NCBI RefSeq assembly: GCF_902859855.1
Contig: NZ_CADIKH010000015.1
Span: forward strand, 62,001-126,000
From: Paraburkholderia humisilvae
GTDB lineage: Bacteria; Pseudomonadota; Gammaproteobacteria; Burkholderiales; Burkholderiaceae
DNA: 64,000 bases
Reading direction: 5' to 3'
The notes under the pieces were generated by a model. That model saw only the letters and a program-made list of their open reading frames with translations. It searched no databases and was not told the DNA's origin. Shown here in pieces: positions 1 through 12,642 of this stretch. Numbering within the stretch: position 1 is the first letter of the stretch; every line of letters begins with the position of its first letter. A program made the translations under genes and the position numbers.

Positions 1-249
1 CACGCTGCGCGTGTCGTTGAGCCGCTCACGCGCATCGTCCAGACGCTTGCGCACCTGCTTGCGCAATGCGACAGCGTCGGCCTGCGTCCCATCGCCAAGC
101 GTGGTTTCAAGTTCGGCGATCAGCGTGCGCAGCTCGCTCGCAATGTCTTCCGCGGCGTGGCGGCTGTGTCGCGCAATACGGCGCGCACGACGCCCGGTCG
201 TCGTCCAGGATTCGCCAATGGCATCTCGCGTGTTCGGTAGTGCAGTCAT
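1..249 (-). CDS. DUF883 / YqjD-ElaB-like protein (C-terminus beyond window)
   Basis: The gene reads off the left edge, so only the N-terminal 83 codons are visible. The start is ATG at 249, preceded on the minus strand by a GGAG-like ribosome-binding site. The protein starts MTALPNTRDAIGESW, is rich in Arg, Glu and Ala, and is predicted helical (HAAEDIASELRTLIAELE). This is the pattern of DUF883 proteins, which in E. coli (YqjD, ElaB) are inner-membrane proteins that bind ribosomes through the N-terminal helix. The C-terminal membrane anchor would lie outside the window. The family call is by motif recall. Confidence 0.7.
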   Translation of the reverse strand, partial: MTALPNTRDAIGESWTTTGRRARRIARHSRHAAEDIASELRTLIAELETTLGDGTQADAVALRKQVRKRLDDARERLNDTRSV

Positions 250-669
250 GGTCGCTCCGATGATGGTTTGATGAAAGTCCCCGCTGCTTGATGCGGTAAA
301 TCCAACTGGACGCAACTTCGGTGCCTGCCGGGCGAAGCGATATCGCGTGCGGCGAAGCCCAGCCGAAGTACAGCGTATCGCATATCGGCACGCGGTATAA
401 ACGATCATCGCTTGACGGAAGACACAGTCAGTCGGATGTCGCGATGGACACCGTGCGCGCTGTCGCTAGCGCGTCACGGAAAACGCGCGCGTCGGCAAGA
501 TGCAGCAGAATTTTCAGCGACAACCGTGGCAGAGCGTCAAAATTACAATACTTGCACGGTTGATACGGAGCACCGGCCGGATCGCGACGTGCGATTGCGC
601 AAAAACGAAAACGCCGTTACGCGTTGCGCGACGGCGTTATCCAAGCCGGAAAAACTCGACTAACCTAGG
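250..669. other. Intergenic region, 420 nt
   Basis: I see no convincing gene here; the short ORFs have no ribosome-binding site and no recognisable product. The right end holds the ompW terminator (610-638). The left end should hold the minus-strand promoter of the DUF883 gene, but I cannot place its -10 and -35 boxes with confidence. Confidence 0.5.
601..638 (-). terminator. Rho-independent terminator of ompW
   Basis: AACGCCGT (610-617) and ACGGCGTT (631-638) form an 8-bp stem. Read on the minus strand the hairpin is followed by TTCGTTTTT, the expected T-rich tail. It lies about 30 nt past the ompW stop codon. Confidence 0.75.
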
Positions 670-1395
670 TTAGAACCGATAGCCGATGCTCAGCAGCGTG
701 ACGATCGGGTTCAGTCGAATCTTGGTTTGCGACTGCACGTTGAGTGTGCCGACGGGCGTCTGCGCAGCGGTATTCAGCTTCGCCGTGGTGCTAACCGGCA
801 GATACGAAATCGAGAAGCCCGCGAACCAGTGTTCGGTGAACGCGTAGGTGAAGCCAGCATTAAACACGGGTGCCCACGAACTATCCGTGTCGACTGTGGT
901 CGGACCATGCAGTACGCTTTGTTCGAATGCGCCGTTCGTGATGCGCGCGTCGGTGAACCAGACGCGGCTCACGCCGATGCCAACGTACGGACGGAACTTC
1001 GACTGTGCCGCGAGGAAGTAGTACTTAAGCAGCAGCGCAGGGCTCCACTGTTTTGCCTGGCCGAGCTTGCCAAACTGTCCGAACTGGCCGGTGCCATTGA
1101 TATCGAAGGTCGGTGGGACACCAATGTCGAACTGGGTGGCGATATGGTCGGTGATGAAGTAGCCCGCAGTGAAGCCAACCGTATCGGCGGAGCTGATCTT
1201 CGCGCCGGTATTCGGAATCGTGATGTTGACGGGCGAGCCGCCGACGTTTGTCTCCTTCAACGGATCACTACTGGACTGAGGCGCAAAATGGAACCAGCCT
1301 GTCGTGAAGTAAAAGCTGCCGGCCGTTTGAGCGTGAGCCGCAGTCGAAATGCATGCGAATGCAACGGCCCCCGTGATGGCCTGTTTTAATTTCAT
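670..1395 (-). CDS. ompW: OmpW family outer membrane protein
   Basis: This 241-residue protein starts with a Sec signal peptide (MKLKQAITGAVAFACISTAAHA, cleavage predicted after AHA). Alternating hydrophobic strands follow, and it ends in YRF, the terminal aromatic signature used by the BAM machinery. Mid-protein segments such as RPYVGIGVSRVWF match the 8-stranded OmpW barrel, which takes up small hydrophobic compounds across the outer membrane. The ATG at 1395 is set by a strong AGGAGGAG site immediately upstream. It is monocistronic, with its own terminator downstream. Family assignment is firm; the transported compound is unknown. Confidence 0.88.
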   Translation of the reverse strand: MKLKQAITGAVAFACISTAAHAQTAGSFYFTTGWFHFAPQSSSDPLKETNVGGSPVNITIPNTGAKISSADTVGFTAGYFITDHIATQFDIGVPPTFDINGTGQFGQFGKLGQAKQWSPALLLKYYFLAAQSKFRPYVGIGVSRVWFTDARITNGAFEQSVLHGPTTVDTDSSWAPVFNAGFTYAFTEHWFAGFSISYLPVSTTAKLNTAAQTPVGTLNVQSQTKIRLNPIVTLLSIGYRF

Positions 1396-1423
1396 ATGTG
1401 CTCCTCCTGAAAGGCCCGCACAT

Positions 1424-1452
1424 TATGACCACTACGTTTGAAACAAACCATA
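1424..1452 (-). promoter_or_regulatory. Candidate ompW promoter
   Basis: On the minus strand CATAAT (1424-1429) lies 17 nt after TGGTTT (1447-1452), an acceptable -10 with a weak -35, about 30 nt upstream of the ompW start. Confidence 0.35.
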
Positions 1453-1508
1453 CGCGTCGGCTAGAGCGTTCACTCTGGGCGACGCGTGGTTTCTGGCTCA
1501 GGCCCGCC

Positions 1509-1524
1509 GCGCGGAACGCCGCGC
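1509..1524. repeat. Perfect GC hairpin upstream of the RAYT-like gene
   Basis: GCGCGG and CCGCGC pair perfectly around an AACG loop. Active RAYT genes are often flanked by such REP-type palindromes, so this could be a relic element. Only one copy was noticed in the window. Confidence 0.3.
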
Positions 1525-1580
1525 TGGTGGCGCCTGTCGGACCTTCGGGTATCTACCAACGCGAATTTGGATAATCCAGC

Positions 1581-2288
1581 ATGGCACGGCTTGCACGTCT
1601 TTATGTTCCTGACCAGCCGCAACACGTGATCCTGCGCGGACTCGACCAGCAGCCCGCGTTTGTCGACGACCAGGACTACGAACTCTTCATCGACTGTCTG
1701 AAGGCGGCTTCACGCGATCATCACCTCGCGATTCATGCGTATGCGCTGATGCCCGGCGCAGTGCAACTACTCGTCACGCCCACCGACGAGTCGAGCTTGC
1801 CGAAGGCGATGCAGGCCGTCGGCCGGCGCTACGTCGCGCACTTCAACCGGCGTTACTCGCGACGCGGCACGCTGTGGGAAGGGCGATACCGCGCAACGGT
1901 GATCGAGGGCGAGCGCTACTTTCTGCTCGCGAGCCGGGTAGTCGAGATGTCGCCGGTGCGCACCCAGCTCGTTGCCGCGCCCGAGGACTACCGGTGGTCC
2001 AGCTACCGGCATCACATCGGCCTGACGCTCGACAGCCTGATCACCGATCATCCGCTGTACTGGTCGCTCGGCAATACGCCGTTCGAGCGGCAGCGCGCGT
2101 ATCGCGAACTGTGCGAGCAGCCGCTCGACGAACGCGAGGCCAGTCAGCTGCAGCAGGCGACGCTCAAAGGCTGGGTGCTCGGCAGCGACTCGTACCGCGA
2201 ATGGGCGGCGCGCGCGGCGAACCGCCGCGTGTCGCCTTTGCCGCGCGGCCGGCCGCGCAAAGTCCGCGAGACGCCGCAGACCCAGTGA
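1581..2288 (+). CDS. RAYT-like Y1 transposase homologue lacking catalytic motifs
   Basis: The 235-residue protein follows the IS200-like/REP-associated tyrosine transposase fold from end to end: MARLARLYVPDQPQHVILRG at the start, GRRYVAHFNRRYSRRGTLWE and GRYRATVI mid-protein. The strand that normally reads MPNHVHLL reads MPGAVQLL, so both histidines of the metal-binding HUH motif (residues 60 and 62) are Ala and Gln. The helix normally RYIELNPVR reads RVVEMSPVR, replacing the expected nucleophilic Tyr with Val120. The frame is intact, with no stops or frameshifts. The likely role is DNA or REP binding without cleavage; the function is unknown. It has its own terminator downstream. Confidence 0.75.
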   Translation: MARLARLYVPDQPQHVILRGLDQQPAFVDDQDYELFIDCLKAASRDHHLAIHAYALMPGAVQLLVTPTDESSLPKAMQAVGRRYVAHFNRRYSRRGTLWEGRYRATVIEGERYFLLASRVVEMSPVRTQLVAAPEDYRWSSYRHHIGLTLDSLITDHPLYWSLGNTPFERQRAYRELCEQPLDEREASQLQQATLKGWVLGSDSYREWAARAANRRVSPLPRGRPRKVRETPQTQ

Positions 2289-2340
2289 GACCGCGATGAC
2301 GCGGCAATAAACCATGGCGCATCACGGGTTTGCAGGACCG

Positions 2341-2368
2341 ACGGCATCTTCGCATGCCGTTTTCTTTT
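2341..2368 (+). terminator. Rho-independent terminator after the RAYT-like gene
   Basis: ACGGCAT (2341-2347) and ATGCCGT (2354-2360) form a 7-bp stem with a CTTCGC loop, followed directly by TTTCTTTT. Confidence 0.75.
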
Positions 2369-2415
2369 GCCCCTGATTGATATGGAACCAATAAATTTAG
2401 CCCGCAATGCACCAT

Positions 2416-2424
2416 TGTGATAAT
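2416..2424 (+). promoter_or_regulatory. Candidate extended -10 of gltB
   Basis: TGTGATAAT fits an extended -10 element (TGn plus GATAAT) in the AT-rich stretch about 200 nt upstream of gltB. No good -35 is visible. TATATT near 2474 is an alternative. Confidence 0.3.
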
Positions 2425-2621
2425 TAGGGTTCAATCATCACGTTTTGTTTGCTATTTCATTGATTCGTCGCGTATATTCCGAATTCCGGCGGGTCGGGGC
2501 GCGCAGCGCATCCCGTCGCCTGTGCAGTTGCAGCGCGGTTCCCCACTCGCGCTGCCGGCAACAAGAAAACGGCAAGCAGACGATTTAACGGCCGCCCGGC
2601 CTCTGACAGACGGTGTCCCCC

Positions 2622-7325
<4,704 letters not shown>

Positions 7326-7457
7326 TTGGCCGGCGGATTCAACCGCCGCGACGTCAGCCTGTAGCAACGAACATTAATCTGCGCACCCGCCGTCTGCACC
7401 ATGAATGGGCGGCGACGGGTGCCGATCCCCACCGATCTGGATAGACAAGAGAACCAC

Positions 7458-8924
7458 ATGGGCAAGGCAACCGGTTTTCTCGAGTTCGAACGCCGCCATG
7501 AGGCGTACGAGGCTCCGCTCACGCGTGTGAAGCACTATAAGGAATTCGTCGCTGCGCTCAGCGACGAAGACGCGAAGATTCAAGGCGCGCGCTGCATGGA
7601 CTGCGGCATTCCGTTCTGCAACAACGGCTGCCCGGTCAACAACATCATCCCGGACTTCAACGACCTGGTGTTTCGCCAGGACTGGAAGAGCGCGATCGAC
7701 GTGCTGCACTCGACCAACAATTTCCCCGAGTTCACGGGCCGCATCTGCCCGGCGCCGTGCGAAGCGGCGTGCACGCTCGGCATCAACGACGACCCCGTCG
7801 GCATCAAGTCGATCGAGCACGCGATTATCGACAAGGCGTGGGCCGAAGGCTGGGTTGCGCCGCTGCCGCCGAAGCATAAGACCGGCAAGAAGGTCGCGGT
7901 GGTGGGCTCGGGCCCGGCGGGACTCGCTGTGGCACAGCAACTCGCGCGTGCCGGCCATGACGTGACGGTTTTCGAAAAGAACGACCGTATCGGCGGCCTC
8001 CTGCGCTACGGCATCCCTGACTTCAAGCTCGAGAAGTGGCTGATCGACCGCCGCATGCGCCAGATGGAAGCCGAGGGCGTGACTTTCCGCACGAATGTGT
8101 TTGTCGGCAAGGACGCGATCCCCGCGCATATCGGCAATACGGCGAAGGAAACCATGACGCCCGACGAGCTGGGGGAACAGTTCGATGCCGTCGTGATCGC
8201 CGGCGGCTCGGAAACACCGCGCGACCTGCCGGTGCCGGGGCGCGAACTCGCGGGCATTCACTATGCGATGGAGTTTCTGCCGCAGCAGAACAAGGTCAAC
8301 GCGGGCGACAAGGTCGCGGATCAGATCCTCGCGAAAGGCAAGCACGTGATCGTGATCGGCGGCGGGGACACCGGCTCGGACTGCGTCGGCACGTCGAACC
8401 GCCACGGCGCGAAGCACGTCACCCAGTTTGAACTGCTGCCGCAGCCGCCCGAAGAAGAGAACAAGCCGCTTGTTTGGCCGTACTGGCCGGTCAAGCTGCG
8501 CACGTCGTCGTCGCACGAGGAAGGCTGCGAGCGCGATTGGGCGGTCGCGACGAAGCGCTTCGAAGGCAAGAACGGCAAGGTCGAGAAGCTCGTCGCCGTG
8601 CGCGTTGAATGGAAGGACGGCAAAATGCAGGAAGTGCCGGGCTCCGAATTCGACATGAAGGCCGATCTCGTGTTGCTCGCGATGGGCTTTACGCAGCCCG
8701 TGTCGCCGGTGCTCGAAGCGTTCGGCGTCGACAAGGATGCGCGCGGCAACGTGCGTGCGTCGACCGAAGGCGACAAGGCGTATTACACGTCGGTCGACAA
8801 GGTGTTTACCGCTGGCGACATGCGCCGCGGGCAATCGCTGGTCGTGTGGGCGATTCGCGAAGGACGACAGTGCGCCCGCTCAGTTGACGCGTATCTGATG
8901 GGCTGCTCGGAGTTGCCGCGCTAA
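7458..8924 (+). CDS. gltD: Glutamate synthase small subunit
   Basis: This 488-residue NADPH-oxidising beta subunit passes electrons through FAD and two 4Fe-4S clusters to GltB. N-terminal cluster cysteines are in CMDCGIPFCNNGCPVNN and CPAPCEAACTL. The FAD dinucleotide fold is GSGPAGLAVAQQL and the NADPH fold is GGGDTGSDCVGT. I chose ATG 7458 (MGKATGFLEFERR, conserved at the family N-terminus) over an upstream in-frame ATG at 7401. AAGAGA upstream serves as the ribosome-binding site. It forms an operon with gltB. Confidence 0.96.
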   Translation: MGKATGFLEFERRHEAYEAPLTRVKHYKEFVAALSDEDAKIQGARCMDCGIPFCNNGCPVNNIIPDFNDLVFRQDWKSAIDVLHSTNNFPEFTGRICPAPCEAACTLGINDDPVGIKSIEHAIIDKAWAEGWVAPLPPKHKTGKKVAVVGSGPAGLAVAQQLARAGHDVTVFEKNDRIGGLLRYGIPDFKLEKWLIDRRMRQMEAEGVTFRTNVFVGKDAIPAHIGNTAKETMTPDELGEQFDAVVIAGGSETPRDLPVPGRELAGIHYAMEFLPQQNKVNAGDKVADQILAKGKHVIVIGGGDTGSDCVGTSNRHGAKHVTQFELLPQPPEEENKPLVWPYWPVKLRTSSSHEEGCERDWAVATKRFEGKNGKVEKLVAVRVEWKDGKMQEVPGSEFDMKADLVLLAMGFTQPVSPVLEAFGVDKDARGNVRASTEGDKAYYTSVDKVFTAGDMRRGQSLVVWAIREGRQCARSVDAYLMGCSELPR

Positions 8925-9258
8925 CCCGCATCAACGTTCCCTGCCGCACTCGGGGCCGGCGAGGCCCCGGCAGCGAAGCAAGGCTTTTTGCAGGAAGAGG
9001 TGGAGACGATAGGTGTGGCACAGGGCTGGCGGCCCGCTTGCGGCCTAGCTCGCAGCTGGCTTTCAGCCTGATAGCCACGTCCGGAGGCCGGGCACCCGCG
9101 AGGGTGACCCGGCCTTTCGTTTTTAGCATCGGCAACATCGGCTGCGGTGCCGGTGCGTCGAACCGGCCGCATGAAGAGAAAGACGCATGATCGCCCGATT
9201 CGCGCGGTCGCGGCGATAATGCGACGATGACTTTGCCGCGCAGGCGCCCACCCAAGCG
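8925..9258. other. Structured gltD 3' region, 334 nt
   Basis: No ORF is visible. A GC hairpin (CGGGGCC 8951-8957 with GGCCCCG 8963-8969) lies just after gltD but has no T-run. About 110 nt of further self-complementary GC-rich sequence leads into the terminator at 9086-9123. This is either a long 3' UTR or a small RNA sharing that terminator. Confidence 0.45.
9086..9123 (+). terminator. Strong Rho-independent terminator of gltBD
   Basis: GGCCGGG (9086-9092) pairs with CCCGGCC (9108-9114) and ACCC with GGGT, with a small internal loop and a GCGA loop. TTTCGTTTT follows. Confidence 0.85.
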
Positions 9259-9849
9259 ATGCAGCCGCATGACTCCTCTACCGTAACCGGCCACGACGCC
9301 GGGCACCAGGCGGTGCAAGGCTGGCAGCGCTGTTTCATCGCGCTCGTGCCTGATGCCGCCACGCGCGATGCGCTCGCCGCCGTGGCGGTTCCGGCTGCCG
9401 CGCGCCGCGTGCCAAACGAGCAATTGCATCTGACGGTCACATTTATCGGCGCATTGACGCACGAACTCGGTAGCGCGCTAATCGACGCGCTGGCTCCGCA
9501 GGCGATTCCGTTGACGCCAGTGCCTGTCACGCGCATTGAGCACTGGCCGCGCGCGTCGCATCCGCGGCTGACGGTCGCGATGCTCGCGATGTCCGACGAA
9601 TTCGTTGCGCTCGACTGGCGCGTCCGGTCATTGATGATCAAGCTGGGCTTGCCGGTCGACGCGCGTGCGTTCCGGCCACACGTGACACTTGGGCGCTTTC
9701 GCCGCGATGCGCCGGCGGTGGGGCGCGCACCGGATGCGCCGGACAAGCTGCTCGCGCGTTTTGACTCGTTGACGCTGTATTCGAGCACGCTCGCGCGCAC
9801 CGGCGCGCGTTATCGCGCACTGACAAGCGTACCGGTCATCGCAACCTGA
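9259..9849 (+). CDS. thpR: RNA 2',3'-cyclic phosphodiesterase (LigT/ThpR)
   Basis: The 196-residue protein belongs to the 2H phosphoesterase superfamily. Its two catalytic His-x-Thr motifs are visible as HLTVTFIG in the first half and HVTLGRF in the second. The family opens 2',3'-cyclic phosphates on RNA, and some members also make 2'-5' RNA ligations. The start (ATG 9259) has no strong ribosome-binding site; a start closer to the conserved WQRCFIALVP segment (codon 23) cannot be excluded. It is monocistronic and convergent with dadA. Confidence 0.85.
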   Translation: MQPHDSSTVTGHDAGHQAVQGWQRCFIALVPDAATRDALAAVAVPAAARRVPNEQLHLTVTFIGALTHELGSALIDALAPQAIPLTPVPVTRIEHWPRASHPRLTVAMLAMSDEFVALDWRVRSLMIKLGLPVDARAFRPHVTLGRFRRDAPAVGRAPDAPDKLLARFDSLTLYSSTLARTGARYRALTSVPVIAT

Positions 9850-9908
9850 CTGAGTGTCTCGCGACGGGCGATCGACGACCCCGCCAACGCTCCACGCGCG
9901 CGCTTCGC

Positions 9909-11174
9909 TTACGCGTGATAGCGCGCAATCGTCAGTCCGTCGAGGTCGATCTCGGGCTGTTTTTGCGTGACCAGATCGGCAACCACGCGTCCCGACCCGA
10001 GCGACATCGCCCAACCGGTCGAGCCGTGCCCGATGTTGAGCCACAGGTGGCCGATGCCGGACGGGCCGAGCAGCGGCGTGCCGTCCGGCATCATCGGCCG
10101 GCGTCCGACCCAGAAGTGCGCGGACGATGGCACGCTTGCGTGAGGAAACCAGTCGTCGAGCACTTTCAGCAGCGTACGCAGCGACTGTTCACGCAGTGTC
10201 GCTTGCCGATCGCCGAGTTCCGCAGTGCCGGCGACTCGCAGATTAGGCCCAAGACGCGTGATCGCCGTTTTCAGCGCTTCGTCCATGAGTGCGGCACGCG
10301 GCGCTTTCTGGTCGTTGATCACCTGCAGCGTCGCCGAATAGCCTTTCACCGGATAAAGCGGTACGCGTACGCCTACCGGCTCGAGCAACCCGGCGCTGTC
10401 GACGCCCGCGGCTACCACGACCGCGTTGGCCGCGAGCGTCTCGCTACCTTGTGCGCTATCGACGTGCACGCCGCGCGCCGTGCCGCCTCGCACGTCAAGT
10501 GCGGTCACTCGCGTATCGAAGCGGAACTGCACGCCGCGCCGCTCGCAGAGCGCGCGCAGCTCACGCGTAAACGCCGCGCAGTCGCCGCATTCGTCGTCGG
10601 GCAGGTAGAGGCCCGCGAATGGCGCCTTGCGCGCCCAGCGCAATCCCGGCTCGACCGCGGCGCATTCCCCGCCGCTCAATTCGCGGTGCGGAATGCCGGC
10701 GTCGCGCAGCATCGCGAGCGCGGGCTGCGCGAGCTCGACGTCGTATGCGCTGCGAAAGAGCTGCAGATAACCGTGGCTGCGCCGGTACTCGAACGGATGG
10801 GCCGTGCGGAATTCATGCAGACAGGCGCGACTGTAGTAAGCGATACGCTGCATCCGCTGTTTGTTCACCCGGAACCGCTCGAGCTCGCATTCGCGCAGCC
10901 AGCGGCCGATCCAGCGCCATTGCGCGGTATCGAGCGTCGGGCGGAAGATCAGCGGCGACGTTGGTCTGAACAGGTATTTGAGAATTTTCGCGGGCATGCC
11001 GGGCGCGGCCCAAGGCGTCACATAGCCCGGCGCGATCACGCCCGCGTTGGCGAAGCTCGTTTCGAGCGCGACGTCCGTTTCGCGTTCGATGACGGTGACG
11101 TCGCATCCGCGCTCACGCAAATAGAAAGCTGTGGCCACGCCGATCACGCCGGCGCCGAGAACGATCGTCTTCAT
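9909..11174 (-). CDS. dadA: FAD-dependent D-amino-acid dehydrogenase
   Basis: This 421-residue flavoprotein has an N-terminal FAD Rossmann motif (MKTIVLGAGVIGVATAFYL) and the DadA signature FANAGVIAPGYVTPWAAPG. It ends in HGSTGWAMSLGSGRVVADLV, the C-terminal FAD-contact segment of the DAO fold. DadA oxidises D-amino acids, typically D-alanine, to 2-oxo acids and passes electrons to the respiratory chain at the inner membrane. The start is MKTIVLG at 11174; a 12-residue upstream extension was rejected. An MFS gene ends only 16 nt upstream, so the two are probably co-transcribed. No racemase (dadX) is adjacent, so substrate specificity is open. Confidence 0.85.
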   Translation of the reverse strand: MKTIVLGAGVIGVATAFYLRERGCDVTVIERETDVALETSFANAGVIAPGYVTPWAAPGMPAKILKYLFRPTSPLIFRPTLDTAQWRWIGRWLRECELERFRVNKQRMQRIAYYSRACLHEFRTAHPFEYRRSHGYLQLFRSAYDVELAQPALAMLRDAGIPHRELSGGECAAVEPGLRWARKAPFAGLYLPDDECGDCAAFTRELRALCERRGVQFRFDTRVTALDVRGGTARGVHVDSAQGSETLAANAVVVAAGVDSAGLLEPVGVRVPLYPVKGYSATLQVINDQKAPRAALMDEALKTAITRLGPNLRVAGTAELGDRQATLREQSLRTLLKVLDDWFPHASVPSSAHFWVGRRPMMPDGTPLLGPSGIGHLWLNIGHGSTGWAMSLGSGRVVADLVTQKQPEIDLDGLTIARYHA

Positions 11175-11190
11175 GCACGCGAAAGTACCA

Positions 11191-12450
11191 TCAGATGGCC
11201 GACGGTGCATGCGCGAGCGACTTGCCCTTGGTTTCCGGCAGGCACAGCGCCGCGACGATCACCAGCAGATAGCCGGAGCCCGCGACGAGCCCGATCGCTT
11301 TCACCAGCGTCATCGATTGCGACAGCGTACCGACCAGGATCGGGAAGAACGAGCCAGCGCCACGTCCGAGGTTGTAGCAGAACCCTTGGCCGGAGCCGCG
11401 TATCGCATTCGGATACAGCTCGGACAGGTATGCGCCGATGCCCGCAAAAATGCCCTGTACGACGATGCCGAGCGGAAAGCCGAGCAGCAGCATCGCGCGA
11501 TCGGTGATCGGCAGCATCGTGTAAGCCATGCCGAGCAAAAACGAGCCGATCGCGAACAGGATGAACGACGCGCGGCGACCGATCCGGTCGCACAGAATCG
11601 CACCGACGATGTAGCCGGCGAACGAGCCGACGATCAGCACCACCAGATAGCCGCTCGTATTAAACACCGACAGATGACGCACGGTCTTCAGATAGGTGGG
11701 CAGCCACGTCGTGATCGCGTAGTAGCCGCCGAGCATGCCGGTGCACAGCAGGCTGCCGAGCACGGTGGTTTTCAGATACGCGCCCGTGAAGATCTGCAGG
11801 AAGTGCGCGCGTTCGTGACCGGCATCGCGCGCACGTCGTGTAGCGACGTAAATCTCCGGGTCGCTCACGTTGCGGCGGATATAGAGAATCCACAGTGCGG
11901 GCACGATGCCGATCCAGAAGCACGCACGCCATGCATATTCTTCAGGAAGTAGCGCGAAGAAAGCCCAATATAGAATGGCGGCCGCTGCCCAGCCGAACGA
12001 CCAGCTGCTCTGCACCGTGCCGACCGCCTTGGCGCGATGCTGCGGCGAGCGGATCGTTTCGGCCATCATGATCGTGACCACCGACCACTCGCCGCCGAAA
12101 CCGATGCCTTGCAGCGTGCGGGTCGCGAGCAGTTGCCCGAACGAGTGGGTGAAGCCGGACAGGCAGGTGAACAGTGCGAATGTCGCAATGGTCCATTGCA
12201 GCACGCGCACACGGCCATAGCGGTCCGCCAGAATGCCTGCAAGCCAGCCTCCGAGCGCCGATGAAATCAGCGAGCTGGTCGCGATCAGGCCTGCTTCGCT
12301 TTTTGTCATGCCCCAGCGTGCGATCAGCGTCGGGATCAGGAACGAGTAGATCATGAAGTCGAACGCATCGACTGCATAGCCGCCGAATCCGGCGTAGAGC
12401 GCGCGGCGCTCGCGCGTCGTCAGTTCCGTGAACCATTGAAATGACGCCAT
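11191..12450 (-). CDS. MFS transporter, metabolite:H+ symporter type
   Basis: The 419-residue protein has about 12 hydrophobic segments and the MFS signatures of the sialate/carboxylate symporter branch. These include GGYAVDAFDFMIYSFLIP in TM1, ADRYGRVRVL in loop 2-3, and GFGGEWSVVTIMMAE in TM4. The gene ends 16 nt before dadA. Co-transcription suggests import of an organic acid, an amino acid or a related DadA substrate, but the substrate cannot be read from sequence. ATG 12450 is supported by a GGAGACGGG site; the longer ORF upstream lacks MFS character. Confidence 0.85.
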   Translation of the reverse strand: MASFQWFTELTTRERRALYAGFGGYAVDAFDFMIYSFLIPTLIARWGMTKSEAGLIATSSLISSALGGWLAGILADRYGRVRVLQWTIATFALFTCLSGFTHSFGQLLATRTLQGIGFGGEWSVVTIMMAETIRSPQHRAKAVGTVQSSWSFGWAAAAILYWAFFALLPEEYAWRACFWIGIVPALWILYIRRNVSDPEIYVATRRARDAGHERAHFLQIFTGAYLKTTVLGSLLCTGMLGGYYAITTWLPTYLKTVRHLSVFNTSGYLVVLIVGSFAGYIVGAILCDRIGRRASFILFAIGSFLLGMAYTMLPITDRAMLLLGFPLGIVVQGIFAGIGAYLSELYPNAIRGSGQGFCYNLGRGAGSFFPILVGTLSQSMTLVKAIGLVAGSGYLLVIVAALCLPETKGKSLAHAPSAI

Positions 12451-12642
12451 CCCGTCTCCGTGATCTGGTTGGAAGCGAATTGTGGGGCGATGCGCAAACG
12501 GGCTGTATTGTACGGTCCGCTTCGAGCCGCGCGCGGGGCGTTGCAAAAATGCGTTACGGGGAAGGTTGCGTATGCAACGAGATGGTTCACGAGCGTTGTG
12601 AGCATAGGTATTTGCATCTGTGCAACGCGTCAGACGGGTGGA

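Larger units (their letters stand above)
2289..2621. other. RAYT-gltB intergenic region, 333 nt
   Basis: This gap contains the terminator at 2341-2368 and then an AT-richer stretch (about 2370-2480) that is the likely gltB promoter region. I see no ORF with coding character and no recognised riboswitch. Confidence 0.5.
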
